Part shown: piece after piece, positions 57,032-64,000 of the stretch
Position numbering within the stretch: position 1 is the stretch's first letter
How the letters are laid out: every line of letters starts with the position of its first letter
DNA from: RBG-16-66-20 sp964564865
GTDB lineage: Bacteria; Pseudomonadota; Gammaproteobacteria; Burkholderiales; SG8-39
Direction: 5' to 3'
Assembly (NCBI GenBank): GCA_964564865.1
Contig: CAZMDA010000005.1
Coordinates: 24,047-88,046 of the forward strand
DNA: 64,000 nt
Program-made: the position numbers and the translations under genes
Notes under the pieces: model-generated
The model's input: the letters and a program-made list of their open reading frames with translations, nothing else
The model's database searches: none
Told to the model about the DNA's origin: nothing

Positions 57032-57237
57032 GAGAGGTGCGTGGGCCGGTGGGACGGCGTGACCGTCGAAATGACTGCGCAAAGATTGTGCGGGGGCCCG
57101 GCGCGTGACCTGCTGCGATCTGGAAGGATGCGCCGGGAACCGGCGCCGGGAGTCCTGTTGCTGCTGCAGCTTCTGCTGCTGTTCTTCTCCGCGCCGTCGT
57201 CCAGGGCGGCGCGGGTACGGCTCAAAGGGTAGGGCGT

Positions 57238-57567
57238 TTAGATATTGCTGTCAAGGAACGCGGTGAGCTGGGACTTGGTGAGCGCTCCGACGCGGGTCGC
57301 CTCGACGTTGCCGTTGCGGAACAGCATCAGGGTCGGGATGCCCCGGATGCCGAAGCGGGCCGGCGTGGACTGGTTCTCGTCGACGTTGATCTTGGCAATC
57401 TTGAGGCGCCCGCCGTACTCCTTGGCCACGTCCTCCAGGATCGGGGCGATGGACTTGCAGGGACCGCACCATTCCGCCCAGTAGTCGACCAGCACCGGCA
57501 GGTCGCTTTTCAGGACCTCGGGCTCGAAGCTGTCGTCGGTGACCTGCTGGATGTTCGGACTGGCCAT
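57238..57567 (-). CDS. trxA: Thioredoxin 1
   Basis: General protein-disulfide reductant, which also supplies electrons to ribonucleotide reductase. It has 109 residues with the active site WCGPC (Cys 34 and 37), the buried Asp in LVDYWAEW and the cis-Pro in GIRGIPTLMLF. A 206-base spacer separates it from rho. The class Ia nrdAB elsewhere in the window is a likely client. Confidence 0.98.
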   Translation of the reverse strand: MASPNIQQVTDDSFEPEVLKSDLPVLVDYWAEWCGPCKSIAPILEDVAKEYGGRLKIAKINVDENQSTPARFGIRGIPTLMLFRNGNVEATRVGALTKSQLTAFLDSNI

Positions 57568-57630
57568 GGTTCCTCTGTCTGGATGGGTAGAAGGGGGGTG
57601 GTGCGGAATGAAGCGGGCGGGACGGGCCGT

Positions 57631-57659
57631 ATTATGCGGCGGCCCGGGCCGGAACCCAA
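57631..57659 (-). promoter_or_regulatory. Candidate promoter of trxA
   Basis: Minus strand TTGGGT (57654-57659), a 17-base spacer and CATAAT (57631-57636), with a predicted leader of about 60 bases. The spacer is shared with the divergent ferredoxin gene. Confidence 0.4.
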
Positions 57660-57685
57660 ATAACGATGCTAAACTGTTGATTATC

Positions 57686-58009
57686 ATGACCTACGTCGTC
57701 ACGGAATCCTGCATCAAGTGCAAGTACACCGATTGCGTGGACGTCTGCCCGGTGGACTGCTTCCGGGAGGGGCCGAACATGCTGGTCATCGACCCGGACG
57801 AATGCATCGACTGCACCCTGTGCGTGCCGGAATGCCCGGTGGAGGCCATCTTCGCCGAGGACGACGTCCCGGACGGCCAGCGCGAGTGGATCGCGCTCAA
57901 CAAGGAACTCGCGGCCGGCTGGAAGCCCATCATCGAGAGGAAGCCCGCCCCGGCCGACGCCGACCAGTGGGCCAAGGCGAAGGACAAGAAAAAGCTCCTC
58001 GAGCGCTGA
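57686..58009 (+). CDS. fdxA: 7Fe ferredoxin FdxA
   Basis: Soluble electron carrier with one [3Fe-4S] and one [4Fe-4S] cluster, 107 residues, the standard FdxA length. Cysteines at 9, 12, 17, 21, 25, 40, 43, 46 and 50 follow the Azotobacter FdI pattern (ESCIKCKYTDCVDVCPVDCF and ECIDCTLCVPECPVEAI). The C-terminal half is a long charged tail. It could serve redox partners such as the rubrerythrin, though nothing in the sequence links them. Confidence 0.96.
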   Translation: MTYVVTESCIKCKYTDCVDVCPVDCFREGPNMLVIDPDECIDCTLCVPECPVEAIFAEDDVPDGQREWIALNKELAAGWKPIIERKPAPADADQWAKAKDKKKLLER

Positions 58010-58078
58010 GCGCCCGCCCCGGATTCACCGGGGCGTAACACCCCGCCCCTAGGCTTGCCTCTTCTCCCGGAGGCAGCG

Positions 58079-58315
58079 ATGGAACAACCCGAACTGGCAT
58101 TCACCGCCGTGTACCTGAAGGCCCGGCACGGCTACGTCGGCTTCGTCGAGGAGCTGCCCGGGGTCAACTCGCAGGGCCAGACCCTGGAGGAGGCGCGCGC
58201 CAACCTCAGGCGCCTCGCCGCGGTGGTGTTCGAGGAGGAGCGGGCCCGGTCGGCCGAGCTGCTCGCGGGCAAGGACGTGGTGCGCGAAGCCTTCCGCGTC
58301 GCCCTCGCGCGCTAG
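58079..58315 (+). CDS. HicB-like antitoxin-family protein, orphan
   Basis: A 78-residue protein: FTAVYLKARHGYVGFVEELPGVNSQGQTLEEARANLRRLAAVVFEEE, the partly degraded RNase H-like fold of HicB. HicB normally neutralises a HicA mRNA interferase encoded next to it. No HicA-type gene is found on either side. It also lacks an obvious C-terminal DNA-binding domain. GGAGG precedes the ATG. It may be a solitary remnant or a free-standing HicB-fold protein. Confidence 0.8.
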   Translation: MEQPELAFTAVYLKARHGYVGFVEELPGVNSQGQTLEEARANLRRLAAVVFEEERARSAELLAGKDVVREAFRVALAR

Positions 58316-58334
58316 CGGCCAGGCAGGAAAAACA

Positions 58335-58350
58335 GGGACGGACCACGATT
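58335..58350 (+). repeat. Half copy of the REP-like element
   Basis: GGGACGGACCACGATT is identical to the left arm at 50108-50123, and the flanking A/C before it and TCGCGG after it are also similar. The complementary right arm is missing. It lies 19 bases after the HicB stop, upstream of the AddB-like gene. Confidence 0.85.
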
Positions 58351-58404
58351 TCGCGGCCGGCGCGGGCTCGCGGCGTGAGCCTGCGGGCGACTACACTCGC
58401 CGCC

Positions 58405-61047
58405 ATGCCGCAGGCCCGCATCAGCCGGCAGGACCTCTTCGCCCGCCTCGCCGCGGGCGCGGCCGCCGGCCTGACCGTCCTCACGCCCAACCGGCGCCTC
58501 GCGCAGGAACTGGCGCGCGAGTTCGACGCCGCGCAGGCGGGCAAGGGGCTCGCGGCCTGGGAAACCGCCGACATCCTGCCCGCGGGCGCGTTCCTCGAGC
58601 GCGGCTACGAGGAGGCGCTCGTGGCCGAGGGCGGCGACACCCTGCCGCAGCTTCTCTCCCCGGCGCAGGAGCAGGCCCTGTGGGAAAGCGTGCTCGCCGA
58701 CAGCGGCCTGCTCGCCATTCCGGCGGCGGCCGCGCAGTGCGCCGACGCCTGGCGCCTGGCGCACGCCTGGGGCATCGAGGGCGCGCTGGGGAAGTTCGAC
58801 GGCGGCGAGGACGCGCGCGCCTTCGCTGGCTGGTCGCGCGACTACGCGCGCCGCTGCCGCGAGGGCGGCTTCACCGACGCCGCGCGCCTGCCCGCGCTCG
58901 GCATAAGCCTGCTGTCGCGAAAGCCCGCGCAGCTGGTCGCCTACGGCTTCGACATCCTGACGCCGCAGCTGAAGGACTTCCTGGACCTGTGCGCGCGCGA
59001 AGGCGTTGCCGTCGCCGCCTGCGGCCCCCAGCCCAGGGCCGCCGGCGCGATCCGCGCCGCCTTCGCCTCGCCGCGGCACGAGCTGGAAGCGGCGGCGCGG
59101 TGGGCGCGCGCGCGCCTGGAGGCGAACGCCGCCGCGCGCATCGGCGTCGTGGTGCCGGAGCTGCAGTTGCGCCGCCGCGAAGTGGCGCGCGTGTTCGCCC
59201 GCGTGATGCAGCCCGCGGCGCACCTGCCCGGGGCCAATCCCGACATGGCGGCCGCGCCGCCGTTCAACCTGTCGCTCGGCGTGCCGCTCGCCGACTACCC
59301 GGTGGTGCACGCCGCGCTCGCGATCCTGGAGGCGAGCCTGCACCCGCTCGCGTTCGAGCGCTGGTCGCGGCTGCTGCGCTCGCCGTTCCTGGCCGGCGCC
59401 GAGGCCGAGCTGTCCGCGCGCGCGCGCCTGGACGAGCGCCTGCGCCGGCGCCTGCCCGCGCGCCCGAGCCTGCCGCGCGTGATCGGCGAGATCGGGCCGG
59501 GCGCGGGTTGCCCGCTGCTGCGCGCCGCGCTGGCGCGCCTCTACGCCGTGGCGCAGCAGGCGAAGCCGGATGCGCCGCCGGCGCTGGCGCAGCACTTCAC
59601 CGCGCTGCTCGAGGCCGCGGGCTTCCCCGGCGAGCGCGGCGCGGACTCCGCCGAGTACCAGGCGCGCGAGCGCTTCAACGGCCTGCTGGCCGAGCTCTCG
59701 CGCCTCGCCGCCGTCGTGCCGCGCCTCGCGCCCGCCGAGGCCCTGGCGCGCCTGCGGCGCCTGTGCGCCGAGACCCTGTTCCAGCCCGAGTCCCCGGACG
59801 CGCCGATCCAGGTGCTGGGCGTGCTGGAATCCGCGGGCCTCGCGTTCGACCACCTCTGGGTGAGCGGCCTGACCGAGGACGCCTGGCCGCTGGCGGCGCG
59901 GCCCAACCCGTTCCTCCCGGCCGCGCTGCAGAGGAAGGCGGGCATCCCGGAAGCCGCGGCGGAAACCTCGCTGGAGCTGGACCGTCGGATCACGAAGGGA
60001 TGGAGCGAAGCCGCCACGGAGGTGGTGTTTTCCGCTCCGATGAAGGACGGCGACCGCGACCTCACGCCTTCCCCCCTAATCTCGATTTTCCCTTCAGGGA
60101 AAACCGAGATCCATCACGCACCCGCTTACCGCGATCTCATTCACCAGGCACGGCGCCTCGAGACTGTTGACGAAGAACACGCGCCAGCGCTTTCCGAGAA
60201 AGTAGTGAAAGGCGGCACCCGGGTCCTCGCCGACCAGTCCGCCTGCCCCTTCCGCGCCTTCGCCCGCCACCGCCTCGGCGCGCAATCGCTCGAAGTTCCC
60301 GCCGAGGGCCTGGACGCCGCCGGCCGCGGCCAGTTGCTGCACGCGCTCATGTCGGGACTGTGGGCGCGGCTGAAGGACAGCGCCACGCTCGCCGCCGCCG
60401 CGCCGGCGCAGCTCGCGCAGGCGATCGACGAGGCGGCGGCCGAGGCCGTCGCCGAGCTGGAACTGGACGAGCCGTTCGCGCGGCTGGAGCGCGCGCGCCT
60501 GGCGCGCCTCGCGCGCGAGTGGCTGGAGGTGGAGCGCGCGCGCCCGGCGTTCGAGGTCGCGGCGCGCGAGGAGAAGCGCACCCTGCGCGCGGGCGGGCTG
60601 GAATTCAGCGGCCGCATCGACCGCATGGATCGCCTCGCCGACGGCAGCCACGCGCTGATCGACTACAAGAGCGCCAACCAGCTCACGCCGCGGATGTGGA
60701 TGGACGAGCGGCCGCAGGATCCGCAGCTGCCGCTGTACGCGGTGAGCGCGGGCGAGGCGGTCTCGGCGGTCGCCTTCGCGCGCCTGCGCGCGGGCGGGAT
60801 GCGCTTCATGGGCTACGCCAAGGTCCCGGACGCGATCCCGCAGCTGCAGCGCTATGACGACTGGGACAGCCTGCTGGCCGGCTGGCGCCAGGTCGTCGAC
60901 GATCTGGCGCAGGGGTTCGAATTCGGCGATGCGCGCGTCGACCCGAAGAACGGGCTCAGCACCTGCGCGCGGTGCGATCTGCAGACGCTGTGCCGGGTGT
61001 ACGAAAAGGTTTCGCCTCTTTCATCCGATGAGGAAGAGGCCGGATGA
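58405..61047 (+). CDS. AddB-like PD-(D/E)XK nuclease, probable DNA-repair protein
   Basis: An 880-residue protein. The N-terminal two-thirds is a degenerate helicase-like region (LTVLTPNRRLAQELAREFD, RIGVVVPELQLRRREVARVF, LWVSGLTEDAWPL). The C-terminal nuclease has GRIDRMDRLADG and LIDYKSAN (Asp 753, Lys 755). Cys 614 (SACPFRAFARHRL) with Cys 854, 857 and 863 (CARCDLQTLC) form the AddB-type Fe-S cage around it. It belongs with AddAB-like end resection in homologous repair, with the UvrD-like helicase downstream as probable partner. A 32-base hairpin lies in a variable linker at 60079-60110. Confidence 0.9.
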   Translation: MPQARISRQDLFARLAAGAAAGLTVLTPNRRLAQELAREFDAAQAGKGLAAWETADILPAGAFLERGYEEALVAEGGDTLPQLLSPAQEQALWESVLADSGLLAIPAAAAQCADAWRLAHAWGIEGALGKFDGGEDARAFAGWSRDYARRCREGGFTDAARLPALGISLLSRKPAQLVAYGFDILTPQLKDFLDLCAREGVAVAACGPQPRAAGAIRAAFASPRHELEAAARWARARLEANAAARIGVVVPELQLRRREVARVFARVMQPAAHLPGANPDMAAAPPFNLSLGVPLADYPVVHAALAILEASLHPLAFERWSRLLRSPFLAGAEAELSARARLDERLRRRLPARPSLPRVIGEIGPGAGCPLLRAALARLYAVAQQAKPDAPPALAQHFTALLEAAGFPGERGADSAEYQARERFNGLLAELSRLAAVVPRLAPAEALARLRRLCAETLFQPESPDAPIQVLGVLESAGLAFDHLWVSGLTEDAWPLAARPNPFLPAALQRKAGIPEAAAETSLELDRRITKGWSEAATEVVFSAPMKDGDRDLTPSPLISIFPSGKTEIHHAPAYRDLIHQARRLETVDEEHAPALSEKVVKGGTRVLADQSACPFRAFARHRLGAQSLEVPAEGLDAAGRGQLLHALMSGLWARLKDSATLAAAAPAQLAQAIDEAAAEAVAELELDEPFARLERARLARLAREWLEVERARPAFEVAAREEKRTLRAGGLEFSGRIDRMDRLADGSHALIDYKSANQLTPRMWMDERPQDPQLPLYAVSAGEAVSAVAFARLRAGGMRFMGYAKVPDAIPQLQRYDDWDSLLAGWRQVVDDLAQGFEFGDARVDPKNGLSTCARCDLQTLCRVYEKVSPLSSDEEEAG
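60079..60110. repeat. Hairpin-forming palindrome inside the AddB-like gene
   Basis: ATCTCG and TTTTCCC pair with GGGAAAA and CGAGAT around a TTCA loop, with one A-C mismatch, giving a 13-bp stem. It encodes SISIF/SGKTEI-type residues between SPLI and HHAPAYRDL, and sits in a stretch visibly lower in GC than the rest of the gene. It may be an inserted small palindromic element. Confidence 0.6.
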
Positions 61048-61082
61048 AAGAGGCGATCGGTGAACGGCAAAACCCGGGACGT

Positions 61083-61616
61083 TCAGGCGCTGCCGCGCGG
61101 CTCGGGCAGCCCGCGGGCGACGAAGTTGTCCACCGCGGTGAGGATCTCGGCGATGTGCACGCGCGCGTAGGGCGTGGACTGGATCCACGCCGCGTAGAGC
61201 TCGCCCTCGGGCTTCACCAGCAGCAGCGCCGGCTCGGCGAACAGCATCGGTTCCTTCTGCCCGGTCTGCGTGTTGAGGCCGCGGCCCTCGGAGATGTACA
61301 GGCCCGCCCGGCGCGCGTCCTCGACGTCCAGCTTGTAGCCCACGCGCAGGTTCTTCAGGCCCCAGTCCTGCACCGCCTTCTCGGCGCCGTCCTTCCGGTC
61401 GCAGGAGAGCGCGATCACGGACACGCCGCGCTGCTCGAACTGCGGCGCGAGGCGGTCGAGGTCCGTCATCCAGGTGCGGCAGATGGGGCAGAAGATGCCG
61501 CGGTAGAACGCGAGCAGCGCGAGCTTCTCGGGCTTTTCCCGCGCCAGCGCCCAGCGGCCGCCGCCGACCAGTCGGGCGTCGATCGCGGGCATGGTGTCGC
61601 CGGGGATCACTCTCAT
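61083..61616 (-). CDS. Peroxiredoxin-like (AhpC/TSA) protein
   Basis: A 177-residue thioredoxin-fold protein starting MRVIPGDTMPAIDARL. The active site FYRGIFCPICRTWMTDLDRLAPQFEQRGV has a CxxC in the place of the peroxidatic Cys. The family is a peroxiredoxin-like subgroup often annotated AhpC/TSA. Electron donor and substrate are unknown. It is transcribed away from the helicase (20 bases between starts) and converges on the AddB-like gene, which it separates from its probable partner. Confidence 0.87.
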   Translation of the reverse strand: MRVIPGDTMPAIDARLVGGGRWALAREKPEKLALLAFYRGIFCPICRTWMTDLDRLAPQFEQRGVSVIALSCDRKDGAEKAVQDWGLKNLRVGYKLDVEDARRAGLYISEGRGLNTQTGQKEPMLFAEPALLLVKPEGELYAAWIQSTPYARVHIAEILTAVDNFVARGLPEPRGSA

Positions 61617-61636
61617 CGCATGGGTTCTCCGGCCCG

Positions 61637-64000
61637 ATGATAGCCGACCAGGCACAACGCGACCGCGCGCTGGACGTAAGTCGTTCATTTATCGTGCAGG
61701 CGCCCGCCGGATCCGGGAAGACCACGCTGCTGGTGCAGCGCTACCTGCGCCTGCTCGAGGCCTCGGCGAAGCCCGAGGAGGTGCTCGCGATCACCTTCAC
61801 GCGCAAGGCGGCCGCGGAGATGCGCAAGCGCGTGCTGGAGAAGATTCCCGATCCGGGGGCGGTCGCCCACCGCCTGCGCATCCTGACCATCGACGCCTTC
61901 TGCGCCTCGCTCACCCGGCAGCTGCCGGTGCGGTCGCGCTTCGGCGCGCAGCCGGCCATCGTCGAGGATGCCTCGGCGCTGCACGCCGAGGCCGCGCGGC
62001 GCACGCTCGCCGCGCTGGAGCAGCCCGCGGTGGCGCGCCTGCTCGCGCACCTGGACAACCACGTCGAGTCCGCCGCCGGCATGCTGGCCGGCATGCTCGG
62101 GCGCCGCGACCAGTGGCTGCGGCGCACCGGCAACCCGCCCTCGCGCAAGGACATCGAGGCGGCGCTGGCGGCCGAGCGCCGGCGCATCCTCGCGCGCGCG
62201 CAGGCGCTCCTGCCGCAGGCCTCGCCCGAGCTGGCGGCGAAGCTGCTGACGCAGAAGCGCACCTGGCGGAAGCGCGACAAGGAAGCGCAACAGCACGAAG
62301 GCAACGAGCGGCTGCGCCGCGCGCTCTCGGCGCTGCTCGACCTGCCGCCCGCCACCTACACGGATGCGCAATGGGAAGCGCTGGAGGCGATCCTGGCGCT
62401 GCTGCCGCTGGCCGCGGCGCAGCTGAAGATCCTGTTCGCCGAGCGCGGCGAGGCGGACTTCACCGAGATCGCGCAGGGCGCGGTCCGGGCGCTGGGCGCG
62501 GCCGACGACCCCACCGACCTGCTCCTGGCGCTGGATGCGCGCATCGCGCACGTGCTGGTGGACGAGTTCCAGGACACCTCGCTCTCGCAGTGGGACCTGC
62601 TCGAGCGCCTCACCGCGGGCTGGAGCCCCGGCGACGGCCGCACGCTGTTCGCGGTGGGCGACCCGATGCAGTCCATCTACCGCTTCCGCGAGGCGGAGGT
62701 GGGCCTGTTCCTGCGCGCGCGGCGCGAGGGGCTGCCGAACGTGAAGCTGGAGTCCCTGGCGCTGGCGACCAACTTCCGCTCGCAGGCAGGGATCGTGGAC
62801 TGGGTGAACGCGTCCTTCGCGCGCATCCTGCCGCCGGCGGAGGACGAGACCGCCGGCGCGGTGCCGTATTCGCCGTCGGTGGCGGCGCGCCCGGCGCTCG
62901 CGGGCGAGGCGGTGACCTGGCACGCGCCCGCGGACGCCGCGGCGGAAGCGGCGCAGGTGGTGGAGCTGGTGCGGCAGGCGGGCGACGCGAAGGGTGACCA
63001 GACGCGCGCGCTGCTCGTGCGCAACCGCGGCGCGCTCGCCGAGATCGTGCCCGCGCTCAAGGCCGCCGGCATCCGCTTCCGCGCCATCGAGATCGACCGG
63101 CTGGGCGAGAAGCAGGTGGTGCAGGACCTGTTCGCGCTCACGCGCGCGCTCACGCACCTGGCCGACCGCGTGGCCTGGCTGGCGGTGCTGCGCGCGCCCT
63201 GGGCGGGGTTCACGCTCGCCGAACTCTCGCAGTGGTTCGAGGGACGGCCCGAGACGGTGTGGGAGCGGCTGCAAAATGTTACCGATCGTGCACATTTGAC
63301 CGCCGTGCTGGGCGCGGCGCTGGCCGACCGGCAGCGCGGCACCCTGCGCGACCGCGTCGAAGGCGCCTGGCTCGCGCTGGGCGGCCCGGCCTGCGTGGCG
63401 GGCGCCGAGGACCTGGAGGACGCCGGGACCTACCTCGACGCGCTGGAGGCGCTGGAGGAGGCGGGCGAGGTGGACTTCGCGCGCCTGGCCGGCCTGCTGG
63501 AGACGCTGTACGCGCCGCCCGACCCCGCCGCCGCGGAGTCCGACCTCCAGGTGATGACCATCCACAAGGCGAAGGGCCTGGAGTTCGGCACCGTGATCGT
63601 GCCCGGCCTCGCGCGCGCGCCGCGCGCTGGCGAGCCGCCGCTGCTGCGCTGGACCGAGCTCGCGGGCGCCGACACCGCCGGCAGGCGCCTCCTCCTGGCG
63701 CCGGTGCGCGAGGCGGGCGGCGACGAGGAACCGGCCTACGAATACCTGAAGCAGCTGGACCGCGAGGCCGAGGACGTCGAGGCCGGTCGCCTGCTCTACG
63801 TGGCGGCAACGCGCGCCAGGAACCGCCTGCACCTCCTTGCCTGCCCGCGCAAGACCATGCCCCCGAAGCGCAGCCTGCTGGAGCGCGCCTGGCCGGTGGC
63901 GAGGGACTTTTACGAAGGCCTTGAGCCGCCCGCGCCGCTGGCCGCGCGCGCCGCGCAGGCCGCGCCCGCGCCGCTGCGGCGCCTGCCCGCGGACTGGGTG
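61637..64000 (+). CDS. UvrD/AddA-like ATP-dependent helicase (N-terminal part, runs off the window)
   Basis: The frame stays open from ATG 61637 to the window end (788 codons, no stop). Superfamily 1 motifs: Walker A QAPAGSGKTTLL (21-32), Ia AITFTRKAAAEM, II VDEFQDTS (Asp 309), III FAVGDPMQSIYRFREAE, IV TNFRSQ, V MTIHKAKGLEFGTVIVPG (about 640) and VI LLYVAATRARNRLHLL. With the upstream AddB-like nuclease it probably forms a RecBCD/AddAB-like resection complex. Whether a C-terminal nuclease domain follows cannot be seen. Confidence 0.93.
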   Translation, partial: MIADQAQRDRALDVSRSFIVQAPAGSGKTTLLVQRYLRLLEASAKPEEVLAITFTRKAAAEMRKRVLEKIPDPGAVAHRLRILTIDAFCASLTRQLPVRSRFGAQPAIVEDASALHAEAARRTLAALEQPAVARLLAHLDNHVESAAGMLAGMLGRRDQWLRRTGNPPSRKDIEAALAAERRRILARAQALLPQASPELAAKLLTQKRTWRKRDKEAQQHEGNERLRRALSALLDLPPATYTDAQWEALEAILALLPLAAAQLKILFAERGEADFTEIAQGAVRALGAADDPTDLLLALDARIAHVLVDEFQDTSLSQWDLLERLTAGWSPGDGRTLFAVGDPMQSIYRFREAEVGLFLRARREGLPNVKLESLALATNFRSQAGIVDWVNASFARILPPAEDETAGAVPYSPSVAARPALAGEAVTWHAPADAAAEAAQVVELVRQAGDAKGDQTRALLVRNRGALAEIVPALKAAGIRFRAIEIDRLGEKQVVQDLFALTRALTHLADRVAWLAVLRAPWAGFTLAELSQWFEGRPETVWERLQNVTDRAHLTAVLGAALADRQRGTLRDRVEGAWLALGGPACVAGAEDLEDAGTYLDALEALEEAGEVDFARLAGLLETLYAPPDPAAAESDLQVMTIHKAKGLEFGTVIVPGLARAPRAGEPPLLRWTELAGADTAGRRLLLAPVREAGGDEEPAYEYLKQLDREAEDVEAGRLLYVAATRARNRLHLLACPRKTMPPKRSLLERAWPVARDFYEGLEPPAPLAARAAQAAPAPLRRLPADWV

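Noticed and set aside
57032..57082. N-terminal extension of Rho (17 residues)
   Set aside because: Rho proteins of this group start MYLSELK or similar, at 57031.

Overview
The window looks like chromosomal DNA of a very GC-rich (by eye near 70 %) betaproteobacterium, probably a draft or metagenome-derived assembly. The signs are the order thrS-infC-rpmI-rplT-pheS-pheT-ihfA-merR, the surE-pcm-nlpD block, proS followed by a lytic transglycosylase, rplU-rpmA-obgE-proB divergent from ispB, pilS-pilR, a class Ia nrdAB with NrdR boxes, a PhaM-family polyhydroxyalkanoate protein, CNP1-like, DUF3501 and DUF6494 proteins, and an AddB-like nuclease next to a UvrD-like helicase. A run of 100 N lies in pheS between two copies of the same 55 bases. 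This is a scaffolding join, not biology. No rRNA, CRISPR array, insertion sequence or prophage was seen.

Layout. 1-6229: translation and IHF operon, with an AUC start for infC. 6252-6328: tRNA-Pro(GGG). 6348-13646: a mixed accessory stretch with a glutaredoxin-like membrane protein, an ArsR/SRPBCC pair, DUF1428, two MFS carriers, a DMT carrier, a MliC-like lipoprotein and a Tat-type amidohydrolase. 13686-20622: surE, pcm and an envelope cluster (nlpD, mltB, tgpA-like transglutaminase, DUF58, lytic transglycosylase). 20619-28544: proS, rppH, rubrerythrin/DUF3501/CNP1, proB-obgE-rpmA-rplU, ispB. 28569-28645: tRNA-Pro(CGG). 28683-32422: PP0621 family, pilS, pilR, ampD. 32493-37322: NrdR-controlled nrdAB, DUF2442, a lysine-rich histone-H1-like protein. 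37323-37800: a 478-base non-coding stretch with hairpins and a promoter. 37801-50102: transglycosylase, aminotransferase, malic enzyme, patatin, PhaM, quinone oxidoreductase, CoA pyrophosphatase, SapC, CobD/CbiB, DUF2007, rsgA, pterin dehydratase, M48 peptidase, orn. 50108-57567: a REP-like hairpin, RidA, FAD oxidase, DUF6494, pgi, an ArnT-like transferase, type-B L31, rho, trxA. 57686-64000: ferredoxin, orphan HicB, AddB-like nuclease, peroxiredoxin, AddA-like helicase (runs off the end).

Genes are tightly packed. Many neighbours overlap by ATGA or GTGA, which implies translational coupling, and GTG or TTG starts are common. The most informative non-coding signals are the paired NrdR boxes before nrdA, a candidate IHF site over the ihfA ribosome-binding site, back-to-back -10 hexamers in two divergent promoters, several starts that seem leaderless or nearly so, a 16-bp-arm REP-like palindrome with a second half copy 8 kb away, and a 32-base hairpin inside the AddB-like gene. 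I did not find a clearly new multi-gene system. The best candidates for follow-up are the AddB-like/AddA-like pair with an inserted peroxiredoxin, the rubrerythrin-DUF3501-CNP1 group, the short PhaM, and the lysine-rich protein with a distinct C-terminal tail.
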